Shown: positions 34,406 to 42,658 of the stretch, one piece after another
Layout of the letters: every line of letters begins with the position of its first letter
Numbering within the stretch: the stretch's first letter is position 1
Source of the DNA: UBA3305 sp002373555
Lineage (GTDB): Bacteria; Bacillota; Clostridia; Lachnospirales; Lachnospiraceae
Assembly: GCA_946612455.1 (NCBI GenBank)
Contig: CAMOER010000003.1
Location: forward strand, 1 to 64,000
Direction of reading: 5' to 3'
Length of the DNA stretch: 64,000 bases
Program-made: the position numbers and the translations under genes
Notes under the pieces: model-generated
The model's input: only the letters and a program-made list of their open reading frames with translations
The model's database searches: none
Told to the model about the DNA's origin: nothing

Positions 34406-35887
34406 ATGAACATGGATGATGATCTTCGTTCCATACAGGGAGTGCGTGATCAGATCCGGAGCTCCAAAAAAGCGCTGGAAGCGCTGTCGACCTGGTCCCA
34501 GCAGGACATCGACAGGCTCGTGAAGAACGTGATGGAGCACTGCCATAAGCAGGCCGAATATCTGGCGAAGCTGGCAGTGGAGGAGACGGGCTTCGGAAAA
34601 TGGGAAGACAAAGTACTGAAGAACACGCTGGCCGGTCCGGTCCTTTACGATTCAATCAAGGATATGAAGACCGTCGGCGTGATCCGGGAGGATCAGGGAG
34701 GCCATTACTATGAAGTGGCGGTCCCGGTCGGCGTGATCGCAGCGCTGGTGCCGTCGACCAATCCGACTTCCACCGTGATCTATAAATCGCTGATTGCCTT
34801 AAAAGGTGCCAATACGATCATTTTCAGCCCGCACCCGAATGCCAGGAAGGCAATCCGCACGACGGTCGAGCTGGTGCGTGAAGCGCTGAAAGTGAACGGT
34901 GCGCCGGTGGACGCGGTCCAGGTGATCGGCGAACCGCTCACGATGGAAGCGACCAGCGAGCTGATGAAGCACCGCGATGTGGGATTGATCCTCGCGACCG
35001 GCGGTCCGGGGATGGTCAAGGCAGCCTACAGCTCCGGCAATCCCGCGATCGGCGTGGGCGCCGGAAACGGTCCGGCCTATATTGAGAAAAGCGCGGATGT
35101 AAAGACCGCGATCCGGCACATCATCGAGAGCAAGACATTCGACAACGGAACGATCTGCGCGAGCGAGCAGTCCATCGTTACCGAGACTGTGCTGGAGAGC
35201 GAGGTCATTAATGAGCTGACTGCACAGGGCGGTTATATGCTGCCGGACGCAGATATCGAGAAGCTCGGAAAATTCATTCTCCGTGCGAACGGTACGATGA
35301 ATCCGGTGATCGTCGGAAAGAGCGCCGAAAAAATTGCGGAGCTGGCCGGCATTCAGGTACCGCGCGGAACGAAAGTGTTGGTCGCCAGACAGACGGAGGT
35401 CTCGCATAAGAACGGCTATTCCAGAGAAAAGCTCTGCCCGATCCTCGCATTCTATGTCGAGCGGAACTGGGAAGCAGCCTGCGAGCGCTGCATCGAGCTT
35501 CTGCGGAACGAAGGCAGCGGACACACGATGACGATCCATTCCAAGGATGAGAAGATCATCCGGGAATTCGCGCTGAAGAAGCCGGTCTCAAGACTGCTGG
35601 TCAATACGACCGGATCGCTCGGCGGCACGGGCGCGACCACAGGACTGGCGCCGGCACTGACGCTGGGCTGCGGTTCCGTCGGAAAGAGCTCCACATCCGA
35701 TAACATTACGCCGTTAAACCTGATCAATATCCGGAGAGTGGCGTATGGAATCAAGGAGCTTTCCGAACTGCGGGGCGGCGCACCGGCACCGGGCGCGGCA
35801 AATGTTTCCGCGGGCGGCGTGAATGTGACGCAGGACCAGGTGGAGGCAGTCGTCCGCAGTGTGCTGGCAAGGCTGAATCTGAAATAA
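34406..35887 (+). CDS. eutE: CoA-acylating acetaldehyde dehydrogenase (EutE-like)
   Basis: A 493-residue aldehyde dehydrogenase that oxidises acetaldehyde to acetyl-CoA. The catalytic Cys lies in FDNGTICASEQS near residue 250 and the nucleotide-binding part includes LATGGPGMVKAAYSSGNPA near 197. The sequence from PVGVIAALVPSTNPTSTVIYKS resembles the aldehyde dehydrogenase half of AdhE. The C terminus, after an Ala/Gly linker, ends in the amphipathic helix VTQDQVEAVVRSVLARLNLK, a typical encapsulation peptide. ATG 34406 is 5 bases after GAGG. Confidence 0.93.
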   Translation: MNMDDDLRSIQGVRDQIRSSKKALEALSTWSQQDIDRLVKNVMEHCHKQAEYLAKLAVEETGFGKWEDKVLKNTLAGPVLYDSIKDMKTVGVIREDQGGHYYEVAVPVGVIAALVPSTNPTSTVIYKSLIALKGANTIIFSPHPNARKAIRTTVELVREALKVNGAPVDAVQVIGEPLTMEATSELMKHRDVGLILATGGPGMVKAAYSSGNPAIGVGAGNGPAYIEKSADVKTAIRHIIESKTFDNGTICASEQSIVTETVLESEVINELTAQGGYMLPDADIEKLGKFILRANGTMNPVIVGKSAEKIAELAGIQVPRGTKVLVARQTEVSHKNGYSREKLCPILAFYVERNWEAACERCIELLRNEGSGHTMTIHSKDEKIIREFALKKPVSRLLVNTTGSLGGTGATTGLAPALTLGCGSVGKSSTSDNITPLNLINIRRVAYGIKELSELRGGAPAPGAANVSAGGVNVTQDQVEAVVRSVLARLNLK

Positions 35888-36017
35888 GCCGTCTGACAGA
35901 GCGGCATCTGAAGGCTGCTTTGCGGATACGGAAGGCGGCTGCTTCGCAGATACAAAGGACGGCTGTTCCACGGCGGATATAACAATGATGTGCACAAAAA
36001 TTGATGATCAAATGGAT

Positions 36018-36071
36018 TATGGTCTGCAGATAATAAGATTGTTGCTTATATAAGTGACAATACAGACCATA
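36018..36071. repeat. Inverted and direct GACCATAA repeats before eutM1
   Basis: TATGGTCTG (36018-36026) pairs with CAGACCATA (36063-36071). GACCATAA words recur at about 36108 and 36150, each near a GTGCAC word. The preceding stretch 35910-35985 also contains three loose repeats of GGCTGCTTYGCRGATA. The 326-base gap 35888-36213 holds no gene; an ANTAR-type leader was not convincingly found. Confidence 0.45.
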
Positions 36072-36213
36072 AAACAAGAAAAAGTCTCTTTCTGTGCACC
36101 GAATAAGACCATAAGACGATCATAAAACACGGATTGTGCACAGGACGAGACCATAAAATGGAAGACAATTGTCCATCATGCACGAACCGACACAATAAAA
36201 AAGGAGAACAACC

Positions 36214-36516
36214 ATGGCTATCAATAATTCAACAATGGCACTCGGAATGATCGAGACCCGCGGCGTAGTGGCATCGATCGAGGCAGCAGATGCGATGGTA
36301 AAGGCAGCGAACGTAACGCTGATCGGCAAAGTGCATGTGGGCGGCGGACTCGTATCCGTTATGGTCCGCGGCGATACAGGCGCAGTCAAGGCAGCGGTAG
36401 ATGCAGGCGCGGCAGCAGCGGGCCGGATCGGCGAGCTGGTATCCGTCCATGTTATCCCTCGTCCGCATCCGGAAGTGGAGTACATCCTGCCGGTGCTGGA
36501 GTACAGCGACAAGTAA
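36214..36516 (+). CDS. eutM: Microcompartment hexameric shell protein EutM, copy 1
   Basis: A 100-residue single-BMC-domain protein forming the flat hexagonal shell tiles. The canonical sequence ALGMIETRGVVASIEAADAM opens the domain and GKVHVGGGLVSVMVRGD contains the pore-lining loop. AAAAGGAG precedes the ATG. It encodes exactly the same protein as the gene at 36793, yet the two genes differ at about 14 silent positions. Confidence 0.96.
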   Translation: MAINNSTMALGMIETRGVVASIEAADAMVKAANVTLIGKVHVGGGLVSVMVRGDTGAVKAAVDAGAAAAGRIGELVSVHVIPRPHPEVEYILPVLEYSDK

Positions 36517-36522
36517 TGTGAT

Positions 36523-36722
36523 GATTTCGAAAATCGGGAAAGATTTCGGAAGCTGCCTGCAGTGAAGAAATCTTTCATATCACATTACAGTAAATTTCAG
36601 TAGCCTGTCATGCTGAGCGAACGAAGTGAAGCGAAGTATCCACCGCGTAGGGACTGCGGTTTTACTAAAGCCTAAGACGGAAGGGCGAGGATCCTTCGTC
36701 GCTGCGCTCCTCAGGATGACAG
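36523..36722. repeat. Intergenic repeat R1, duplicated at 37203
   Basis: About 200 bases beginning GATTTCGAAAATCGGGAAAG recur almost unchanged at 37203-37402, each copy after one eutM gene. The second half (36604-36722) is the interspersed CTGTCATGCTGAGCGAACG ... GGATCCTTCGTCGCTGC ... CTCAGGATGACAG palindromic repeat. Confidence 0.85.
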
Positions 36723-36792
36723 AATATAGAAACCGGCTGAAAAGAGCATTACTCTCTGATTAAGAGAATCAATCATACAAAGGAGAATAACA

Positions 36793-37095
36793 ATGGCTAT
36801 CAATAATTCAACAATGGCACTCGGAATGATCGAGACCCGCGGCGTGGTGGCATCGATCGAGGCAGCAGATGCGATGGTAAAGGCAGCGAACGTAACACTG
36901 ATCGGCAAAGTGCATGTGGGCGGCGGACTTGTTTCCGTTATGGTTCGCGGCGATACGGGCGCGGTCAAGGCAGCGGTGGATGCAGGCGCGGCAGCAGCAG
37001 GCCGGATCGGCGAGCTGGTATCCGTCCATGTCATCCCTCGTCCGCATCCGGAAGTGGAGTACATCCTGCCTGTTCTTGAATACAGCGACAAGTAA
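36793..37095 (+). CDS. eutM: Microcompartment hexameric shell protein EutM, copy 2
   Basis: A 100-residue protein with 100 per cent amino-acid identity to the gene at 36214. All differences I counted are synonymous, so the copies are not recent yet are held identical by selection or by gene conversion limited to coding function. AAAGGAG precedes the ATG. Doubling the gene probably raises the dose of the most abundant shell tile. Confidence 0.96.
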   Translation: MAINNSTMALGMIETRGVVASIEAADAMVKAANVTLIGKVHVGGGLVSVMVRGDTGAVKAAVDAGAAAAGRIGELVSVHVIPRPHPEVEYILPVLEYSDK

Positions 37096-37111
37096 TGTGA
37101 TATAGGAGATG

Positions 37112-37153
37112 AAATACAAACAAAAATGTGTTTACATGTTTTTGTTTGTATTT
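37112..37153. terminator. AT-rich 15-bp inverted repeat after eutM2
   Basis: AAATACAAACAAAAA (37112-37126) pairs with TTTTTGTTTGTATTT (37139-37153). The 3' arm is T-rich and could act as a terminator or stability hairpin. It is absent after eutM1. Confidence 0.5.
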
Positions 37154-37202
37154 AAGACCCGAACAGATTTGAGAAAGGAGCCGTTTTCCCCGAAAACGAG
37201 CG

Positions 37203-37402
37203 GATTTCGAAAATCGGGAAAGATTTCGGAAGCTGCCTGCAGCGAAGAAATCTTTCATATCACATTATAGTAAATTTCAGTGGACTGTCATACTGAGTGA
37301 ACGAAGTGAAGCGAAGTATCCACCGCGTAGGGAGAGCGGTTTTACTAAAGCCGAAGACAGTACAGCGAGGATCCTTCGTCGCTGCACGCCTCAGGATGAC
37401 AG
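37203..37402. repeat. Intergenic repeat R2, copy of R1
   Basis: Matches 36523-36722 at an offset of 680 bases with few substitutions; 37285-37402 is the interspersed CTGTCAT...GGATGACAG palindromic element. The rest of the 37096-37448 gap shows no gene. Confidence 0.85.
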
Positions 37403-37448
37403 GGAAAGTGATACAGAAGTAACAGAATAAATTTGAAAGGTTGATACA

Positions 37449-38831
37449 ATGGATACTTTAACTGAAAGCGATCTTCGCAGCGGTTATTTTGTGCGCGGAG
37501 AGCGGGAATTCATGATCGACCCGGATACTGTACTCACAGAAGAAGCAAAGATCTTTGCAGACCGTTACGGCATTAAAATCAACAGACGCGATGAGAAGCT
37601 TATTCCCGAGCCGCCGAAGGAAGTGCATAAAGGAAAGATCAGCGTGCCCCGTCCCGGCGCCGCACCGAAAGAAGTGCGCGTCGAATCCGTGCTTCCCGAG
37701 CACGGTAAGCCGGAGCATATGACCAATCTGAATGCGGCGGAACTCGTGCCAAAGAATGATCCGCGCATTACCTTCCGGGGAAAGCTGGATACATTCCAGG
37801 CGGACCTTCTGATGGTGATCGCAAAATGCTACAAATACAACAGCAAGGAGCTGGCGGAATATCTGCAGGAGGCTGTCGGACTGCTGCGCAGGATCATGGC
37901 GGCGGACGTGAAGAATGAGCCGCTGGGAGAATGGACGTTCATCGGCCTGACATCGGCCGAGCTGCGCGAGCACTCGCACCATCCGGAGAAATATTATGGC
38001 TTAAGACACCAGCCGCCGGAAGCGGACATGCGGTATGCCGCACTGGAACTGAATCTGCTCCGCGCGAAATCCCGCGAAGTCGAGATGGCGTTCTCGAATG
38101 CCTTCATCCTCGGCCATACGGTGCTGCGGAAGGATATCGCGGAGCTCCTGAACCGTTTGAGCAGCGGATTATACATCCTCTACTGCAGAGCGGTGCATGG
38201 AGAATTTGACGGATGCTGCTGCACGCAGGCCGGGAAGCCAGCCGTTCCGGAAGCCGTCATGCAGGTGCCGGTCGAAGTGTCGGCCAGACATGTGCACCTC
38301 TCCAAAGCGGATGTCGAGAAGCTGTTCGGACCGGGGCACAAGCTTACGCACAAGCGCGATCTGTCCCAGACCGGCGAGTTCTTAAGCGAAGAGCGCGTCA
38401 CGCTGCGAGGCCCGAAGGGTGAAATGAAAAATGTAGCCGTGCTCGGACCGGAACGATCCGCGACACAGGTGGAGCTTTCCTTAAGCGATGCGAGAGCACT
38501 CGGCGTGGAGGTCCCGCTGCGTCTGTCCGGCGATCTTTCGGGCGCTGCAGATATCACGATCATCAGCCCGGCCTGCGAGCTGAATGCGCGCGGCTGTGCG
38601 ATTGCTGCGCTCAGTCATATTCACCTGACGCCGGAGGATGCGCAGGCGATGGGGCTCTCGGATAAACAGCTTGTTTCTGTGGATGTGGACGGAGACCGCC
38701 CGGTGACTTTCCGGAATGTGGTCGTGCGCGTCAAGCCGAGCTTCCGGAAATTCATGCACATTGATTTTGACGAAGCGAATGCCGCGCATATCGGAAAGTC
38801 GGCCGCGGGAGTCGTCCGGCCGCAGAACTGA
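37449..38831 (+). CDS. Fusion of EutT-like corrinoid adenosyltransferase and PduL phosphotransacylase
   Basis: A 460-residue fusion. Residues 1-255 match EutT: DLRSGYFVRGEREFMID at the start, LNAAELVPKNDPRITFRGKLD near 94-115 and RRIMAADVKNEPLGEW near 148. Residues 270-460 match PduL: VPVEVSARHVHLSKADVEKLFG near 276 with metal-binding His, AVLGPERSATQVELS near 338 and SHIHLTPEDAQAMGL near 398. EutT would make adenosylcobalamin, PduL would turn acetyl-CoA into acetyl-phosphate. The CCxxC motif of enteric EutT is absent, as in metal-independent EutT of Listeria. The frame is continuous; a CCC triplet marks the linker near 253. Confidence 0.9.
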   Translation: MDTLTESDLRSGYFVRGEREFMIDPDTVLTEEAKIFADRYGIKINRRDEKLIPEPPKEVHKGKISVPRPGAAPKEVRVESVLPEHGKPEHMTNLNAAELVPKNDPRITFRGKLDTFQADLLMVIAKCYKYNSKELAEYLQEAVGLLRRIMAADVKNEPLGEWTFIGLTSAELREHSHHPEKYYGLRHQPPEADMRYAALELNLLRAKSREVEMAFSNAFILGHTVLRKDIAELLNRLSSGLYILYCRAVHGEFDGCCCTQAGKPAVPEAVMQVPVEVSARHVHLSKADVEKLFGPGHKLTHKRDLSQTGEFLSEERVTLRGPKGEMKNVAVLGPERSATQVELSLSDARALGVEVPLRLSGDLSGAADITIISPACELNARGCAIAALSHIHLTPEDAQAMGLSDKQLVSVDVDGDRPVTFRNVVVRVKPSFRKFMHIDFDEANAAHIGKSAAGVVRPQN

Positions 38832-38845
38832 ATCTGGAGTTGAGA

Positions 38846-39685
38846 ATGGATTTTACTGCAATTGATAAATTTGCTGCGGAAGTGGAGCGTACGCAGGAAA
38901 AGGTCCCGCGGAAGGTGCAGGAGGGCGAAACGATCAAGGTCGGCCTGGATCTGGGCACCTGCTTTACCGTGCTGGTCGCACTGGACAGTGAGAACAGACC
39001 GCTCGCATGTGAGATGGAGCGGAGCAACGCACTGAAGGACGGCGTGGTCGTGGATTATCACGCTGCCTGCGACACAGTGAAACGTCTGAAGGACCGGGTG
39101 GAAAGACGGCTTGGCACGGAGCTGACGGAATGCACGATCGCCATGCCGCCGGGCACGGAAGCGAGTGATTCCCGCACCCACCGCTATGTCGCCTCTGCAG
39201 CAGGACTGGAAGTAACGGGAATGATCGATGAGCCGACGGCAGCGAATCTGCTGCTCGGCATGAAGGACGGCGCTGTAGTCGATATCGGCGGCGGCACCAC
39301 CGGCATCTCTGTTCTGAAGGACGGAGAAGTCGTCTTCACGGCGGACCAGCCGACCGGCGGCACGCATCTGACGCTTGTGATCGCGGGAAACCGGCAGATC
39401 AGCTTTGACGAAGCGGAGGCCTTTAAAATGGATCCTGCGAACCAGAGCGAGGTGCTGCATGTCACGACGCCGGTCATTGAAAAAATGGGACAGATCATTC
39501 TCGATGAGACACGGGAAATGAGGCCCGCGCAGCTCTGCCTCGTGGGAGGCACGTGCTGTCTTTCCGGGCTCGATAAGATCATTGAAAAATATACCGGGAT
39601 CCCGGTGGTGCAGCCGGAACATGCGCTGCTGATCACGCCGATCGGCATCGCGATGGCGCACGGTGATCCCGCTTACAGATTGTGA
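38846..39685 (+). CDS. eutJ: EutJ, Hsp70-like ethanolamine utilisation protein
   Basis: A 279-residue actin/Hsp70-like ATPase of the EutJ family, proposed to be a chaperone for the locus. Motifs: KVGLDLGTCFTVLVALD near residue 33, TIAMPPGTEASDSRTH near 98, GMIDEPTAANLLLG near 125, AVVDIGGGTTGISVL near 142 and CLVGGTCCLSGLDKIIE near 235. I use the ATG at 38846 because GGAG at 38836-38839 spaces well; a TTG at 38840 is possible. The gene starts 14 bases after the fusion gene. Confidence 0.9.
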   Translation: MDFTAIDKFAAEVERTQEKVPRKVQEGETIKVGLDLGTCFTVLVALDSENRPLACEMERSNALKDGVVVDYHAACDTVKRLKDRVERRLGTELTECTIAMPPGTEASDSRTHRYVASAAGLEVTGMIDEPTAANLLLGMKDGAVVDIGGGTTGISVLKDGEVVFTADQPTGGTHLTLVIAGNRQISFDEAEAFKMDPANQSEVLHVTTPVIEKMGQIILDETREMRPAQLCLVGGTCCLSGLDKIIEKYTGIPVVQPEHALLITPIGIAMAHGDPAYRL

Positions 39686-39712
39686 TAATGCAGGGAAGGA
39701 GATGATCCTAAA

Positions 39713-40030
39713 GTGCAGATCGATGAAGCAACTGTCAAAATGATTACGGAAGTGGTCATCTGGGTGCTGGCCGAGATGAATATCAAGGCGGCGCCTGCGT
39801 CTTCCGCACCGGCGGCACCGTGCTGTGAGAAACCGGCCGCGTGCTGCGAGGCCGCCGATCCCGTGGTGATCCCGGGGAAAGGCATCGGAAGAGATCTGAT
39901 CACGGAAAGAGAAGTGCTGCAGCTTGTGGCCAAAGGGCAGACAAGCCTTACCTGCAGCAAAAAGACGATTATTACGGCACTGGCAGCCGACCGCCTGAAG
40001 GCGGAGGGGATCACCGTGATCCGCCAGTGA
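39713..40030 (+). CDS. Small microcompartment-locus protein with helix, Cys-rich linker and conserved tail
   Basis: A 105-residue protein with a GTG start, unnamed in any family I can cite with certainty. Residues 1-22 (TVKMITEVVIWVLAEM) form an amphipathic helix like an encapsulation peptide. Residues 30-45 are an Ala/Pro linker with two CC pairs. Residues 55-105 (GIGRDLITEREVLQLVAKG then TIITALAADRLKAEGITVIR) form a small domain. The last motif resembles the N-terminal TEEAKIFADRYGIKINR segment of the EutT fusion. It lies between eutJ and eutN, so a luminal or scaffold role is plausible but unproven. Confidence 0.72.
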   Translation: MQIDEATVKMITEVVIWVLAEMNIKAAPASSAPAAPCCEKPAACCEAADPVVIPGKGIGRDLITEREVLQLVAKGQTSLTCSKKTIITALAADRLKAEGITVIRQ

Positions 40031-40048
40031 TCAGAGAGGAGGTTTCTC

Positions 40049-40342
40049 ATGATCATCTGTGAAGTCGTGGGAAATATCTGGGCAACCAAAAAAGATGAAT
40101 CCATGGGCGGCGCCAAGCTCATGATGGTAAAGCAGATCGATTACTTTTCCGATATGGAAGGGGATACATTTGTCGCTGCCGATATCGTGGGCGCCGGGAT
40201 CGGAGAGAAGGTCCTGGTCGTCAGCGGAAGTACCGCGAGACGCGCGCTCGGAAGAGATGATATATCGATCGATACCGTTATTGTCGGTATCATAGACTCC
40301 GTGGAAGTGGAACGCGATCTGGAGAACAGGAGGATCCGATAA
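40049..40342 (+). CDS. eutN: Microcompartment vertex protein EutN (BMC-P)
   Basis: A 97-residue EutN/CcmL pentamer that caps shell vertices. Family features: MIICEVVGNIWATKKDESM at the start, GGAKLMMVKQID near 20 and the AADIVGAGIGEKVLVVSGSTAR segment near 43. AGGAGG precedes the ATG. The stop codon directly abuts the next gene. Confidence 0.95.
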   Translation: MIICEVVGNIWATKKDESMGGAKLMMVKQIDYFSDMEGDTFVAADIVGAGIGEKVLVVSGSTARRALGRDDISIDTVIVGIIDSVEVERDLENRRIR

Positions 40343-41689
40343 ATGCTGCTGACGCATGTTTTTAATGCCGGCATCGTGGGCTGCGGCGGCGCCGGTTTTC
40401 CGACGCATGTAAAGCTGAACTGCCAGGCGGAATACATGATCATCAACGGCGCGGAATGCGAGCCGCTGCTGAATACGGATAAATATCTGATGCGGCATTT
40501 TGCAGGCGAGATCGTTTCCGCAGCGGAAAAATGCGGTGATCAGGTCGGTGCAAAGCATGTCGTGATCGCGATCAAGGATTATTACGAGGCCGAAAATGCG
40601 GCACTCTCAGAAGCGATCCGCACGCTCGGGAGCCGTGTGGAGATATTCCTTCTGCACAACTACTATCCGGCCGGCGACGAGCAGATGATCGTTTACGAAG
40701 TGACCGGACGCGTGGTACCGCCGGGCGGGATCCCGATTGCTGTGGGTACGGTCGTATCGAATATTGCCACGATGCTCGCGGTATCGGAAGCGATGGACGG
40801 ACAGCCGCTCATCCATAAATATATGACGATCGGCGGAGATGTGCCGGAGGCAGCGCTGCTGCGTGTACCGGTCGGCATGCCGCTTGCGGAATGTCTGGCA
40901 GCGGCGGGCATCGCCTGCGAACCCGGCAGACAGTATATTCTCGGCGGTCCGATGATGGGCCGGTATGTATACGGCGCCGATCTGGCGAAAGAGGTCGTGA
41001 CCAAGACGACATCGGGGATCCTGGTGCTGCCGGAATCTGCGGAATGGAGCATGCCGGCGCTGCAGCAGATGATCAACCGTGCCCGCTCGGCCTGCATTCA
41101 GTGCCATTACTGCACGGATCTGTGCCCGAGACACCTGCTCGGCCACCCCTTAAGGCCGCATATGATCATGCGGAGGATGGCCATGTCCGGTCCTGCTTTT
41201 GCTGACGAACTGCTGCAGGATCCGGAAATTCAGAATGCAGCCATCTGCTGTGAATGCGGCGTGTGCGAACGTTTCGCATGTCCGATGGGCCTGGCGCCGA
41301 GAAGCATCAACTCCGCATTGAAAAAGAAACTTGGCGCAGCAGGGATCCGCTATCAGAGTGACGGACAGTCGACGGAACCGCTGCCGTTCAGGAACTACAG
41401 GACCGTCCCGGCACCGTCGCTGACGGCGAGACTCGGACTGGCGAAGTATATGTCCGCACATCCGGATACCTGTATCGAAGTATCCGCATCCGAAGTGCAG
41501 ATCCTGTTGAAACAGCATGTGGGCGCGCCGGCGAAGCCGTGTGTTTCCGAAGGCGACAGAGTCAGTGAGGGACAGCTTGTCGCGGCACCGCCGGAGGGTG
41601 CGCTGGGAGCCAATATCCACAGCAGTATCGACGGCGTCGTGGACCGCATCGAAGCGGACCGCATCATTATACGAAGTGAGGTGGCATGA
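40343..41689 (+). CDS. pduS: PduS-like RnfC-type flavin/iron-sulfur electron carrier
   Basis: A 448-residue protein of the PduS/RnfC family. The glycine-rich GIVGCGGAGFPTHVK near residue 10 and INGAECEPLLNTDKY near 35 form the FMN/NADH-binding part. Two 4Fe-4S clusters are marked by CIQCHYCTDLCPRHL near 253 and CCECGVCERFACP near 302. A C-terminal lipoyl-like barrel (SEGDRVSEGQLVAAPPEG) ends the protein. In Pdu compartments it reduces cobalamin and/or recycles NAD. It starts immediately at the eutN stop codon. Confidence 0.92.
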   Translation: MLLTHVFNAGIVGCGGAGFPTHVKLNCQAEYMIINGAECEPLLNTDKYLMRHFAGEIVSAAEKCGDQVGAKHVVIAIKDYYEAENAALSEAIRTLGSRVEIFLLHNYYPAGDEQMIVYEVTGRVVPPGGIPIAVGTVVSNIATMLAVSEAMDGQPLIHKYMTIGGDVPEAALLRVPVGMPLAECLAAAGIACEPGRQYILGGPMMGRYVYGADLAKEVVTKTTSGILVLPESAEWSMPALQQMINRARSACIQCHYCTDLCPRHLLGHPLRPHMIMRRMAMSGPAFADELLQDPEIQNAAICCECGVCERFACPMGLAPRSINSALKKKLGAAGIRYQSDGQSTEPLPFRNYRTVPAPSLTARLGLAKYMSAHPDTCIEVSASEVQILLKQHVGAPAKPCVSEGDRVSEGQLVAAPPEGALGANIHSSIDGVVDRIEADRIIIRSEVA

Positions 41690-41691
41690 GA

Positions 41692-42240
41692 ATGATAGAT
41701 ACCATAGGTTTTCTTGAACTGAACAGTATCGCCAGAGGGCTGGAAGCAGCTGATGCCATGCTCAAAAAGGCGGATGTAGACCTGATCTTTGCGAAGCCCG
41801 GCTGCCCCGGAAAGTATTATATCCTGGTCGCGGGCGAGACGGCGGAGGTGCGCACGTCCGTAGCGGAAGGGCAGGAGATCGGCGGGCGGTTCGTGATCCA
41901 GTCGCTGGTACTGCCGAGAGTGCACGAGCAGGTCATTCAGGCGATCAATCTCTGCGTGCCGCCGCAGCCGAAAAATGCGGTGGGCATGATGGAATTTTTC
42001 AGCGTTACCGAAGCGCTGATCTGCGGCGATGCCGCGGTGAAGGCAGCGGATGTAACGCTCATCGATATCCGGCTCGGCACGGGCATCGGCGGAAAGTCCT
42101 ATGTTCTGCTGACCGGCGATACGTCGGCCGTACAGCAGGCTGTGGACGCCGGTGTGGACAAGGCGCAGGACAAGGGAATGCTGCTGAATCAGGTAGTCAT
42201 CCCGAATCCGGATCCGGTGCTGTTCGAGTCACTCTACTGA
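41692..42240 (+). CDS. pduT: PduT-like tandem-BMC shell protein with pore cysteine
   Basis: A 182-residue protein with two BMC domains (MIDTIGFLELNSIARGLEAA at residue 1 and AVGMMEFFSVTEALICGDAA near 96). Cys38 in AKPGCPGKYY sits where PduT coordinates its pore 4Fe-4S cluster, supporting an electron conduit together with the adjacent PduS. I chose ATG 41692, 7 bases after AGGTGG; the ATG at 41686 overlaps the pduS stop and is too close to the ribosome site. Confidence 0.9.
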   Translation: MIDTIGFLELNSIARGLEAADAMLKKADVDLIFAKPGCPGKYYILVAGETAEVRTSVAEGQEIGGRFVIQSLVLPRVHEQVIQAINLCVPPQPKNAVGMMEFFSVTEALICGDAAVKAADVTLIDIRLGTGIGGKSYVLLTGDTSAVQQAVDAGVDKAQDKGMLLNQVVIPNPDPVLFESLY

Positions 42241-42267
42241 TAAATATTTTGGAAAGGTCTCCGGTTT

Positions 42268-42618
42268 ATGTTCGATCAGGATAAACAGAGAATCATACAG
42301 GAATTCGTTCCCGGCAAGCAGGTCACCCTGGCGCACGTCATCGCCAATCCGGTCAGCGATCTTTACCGCAAGATCGGCGCGATGGACGATCAGCAGGGTG
42401 CGCTTGGCATACTCACGATCACCCCGAGTGAGGCTGCCATCATCGCTGCCGATGTGAGCACGAAGTCCGGAGAAGTGGAACTGGTATTCGTGGACCGTTT
42501 CAGCGGCTCCGTCATCATCAGCGGCGATGTTTCCAGCGTGGAATCCTCGCTCAGAGCCGTCATCGAAGTCCTGTGCAACAAGATGGGATTCACGCCCACC
42601 GAGATCACCAAGACGTAA
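42268..42618 (+). CDS. eutS: Microcompartment shell protein EutS
   Basis: A 116-residue single-BMC-domain protein of the circularly permuted EutS/PduU type, which forms bent hexamers. The conserved IIQEFVPGKQVTLAHVIANP at residues 9-28 and ALGILTITPSEAAIIAADV near 45 are diagnostic. It starts 27 bases after pduT and precedes eutP. Confidence 0.93.
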   Translation: MFDQDKQRIIQEFVPGKQVTLAHVIANPVSDLYRKIGAMDDQQGALGILTITPSEAAIIAADVSTKSGEVELVFVDRFSGSVIISGDVSSVESSLRAVIEVLCNKMGFTPTEITKT

Positions 42619-42658
42619 GGAGTCCGGAGACTGTATCGTGTCTCCGCAGGAAATATGC

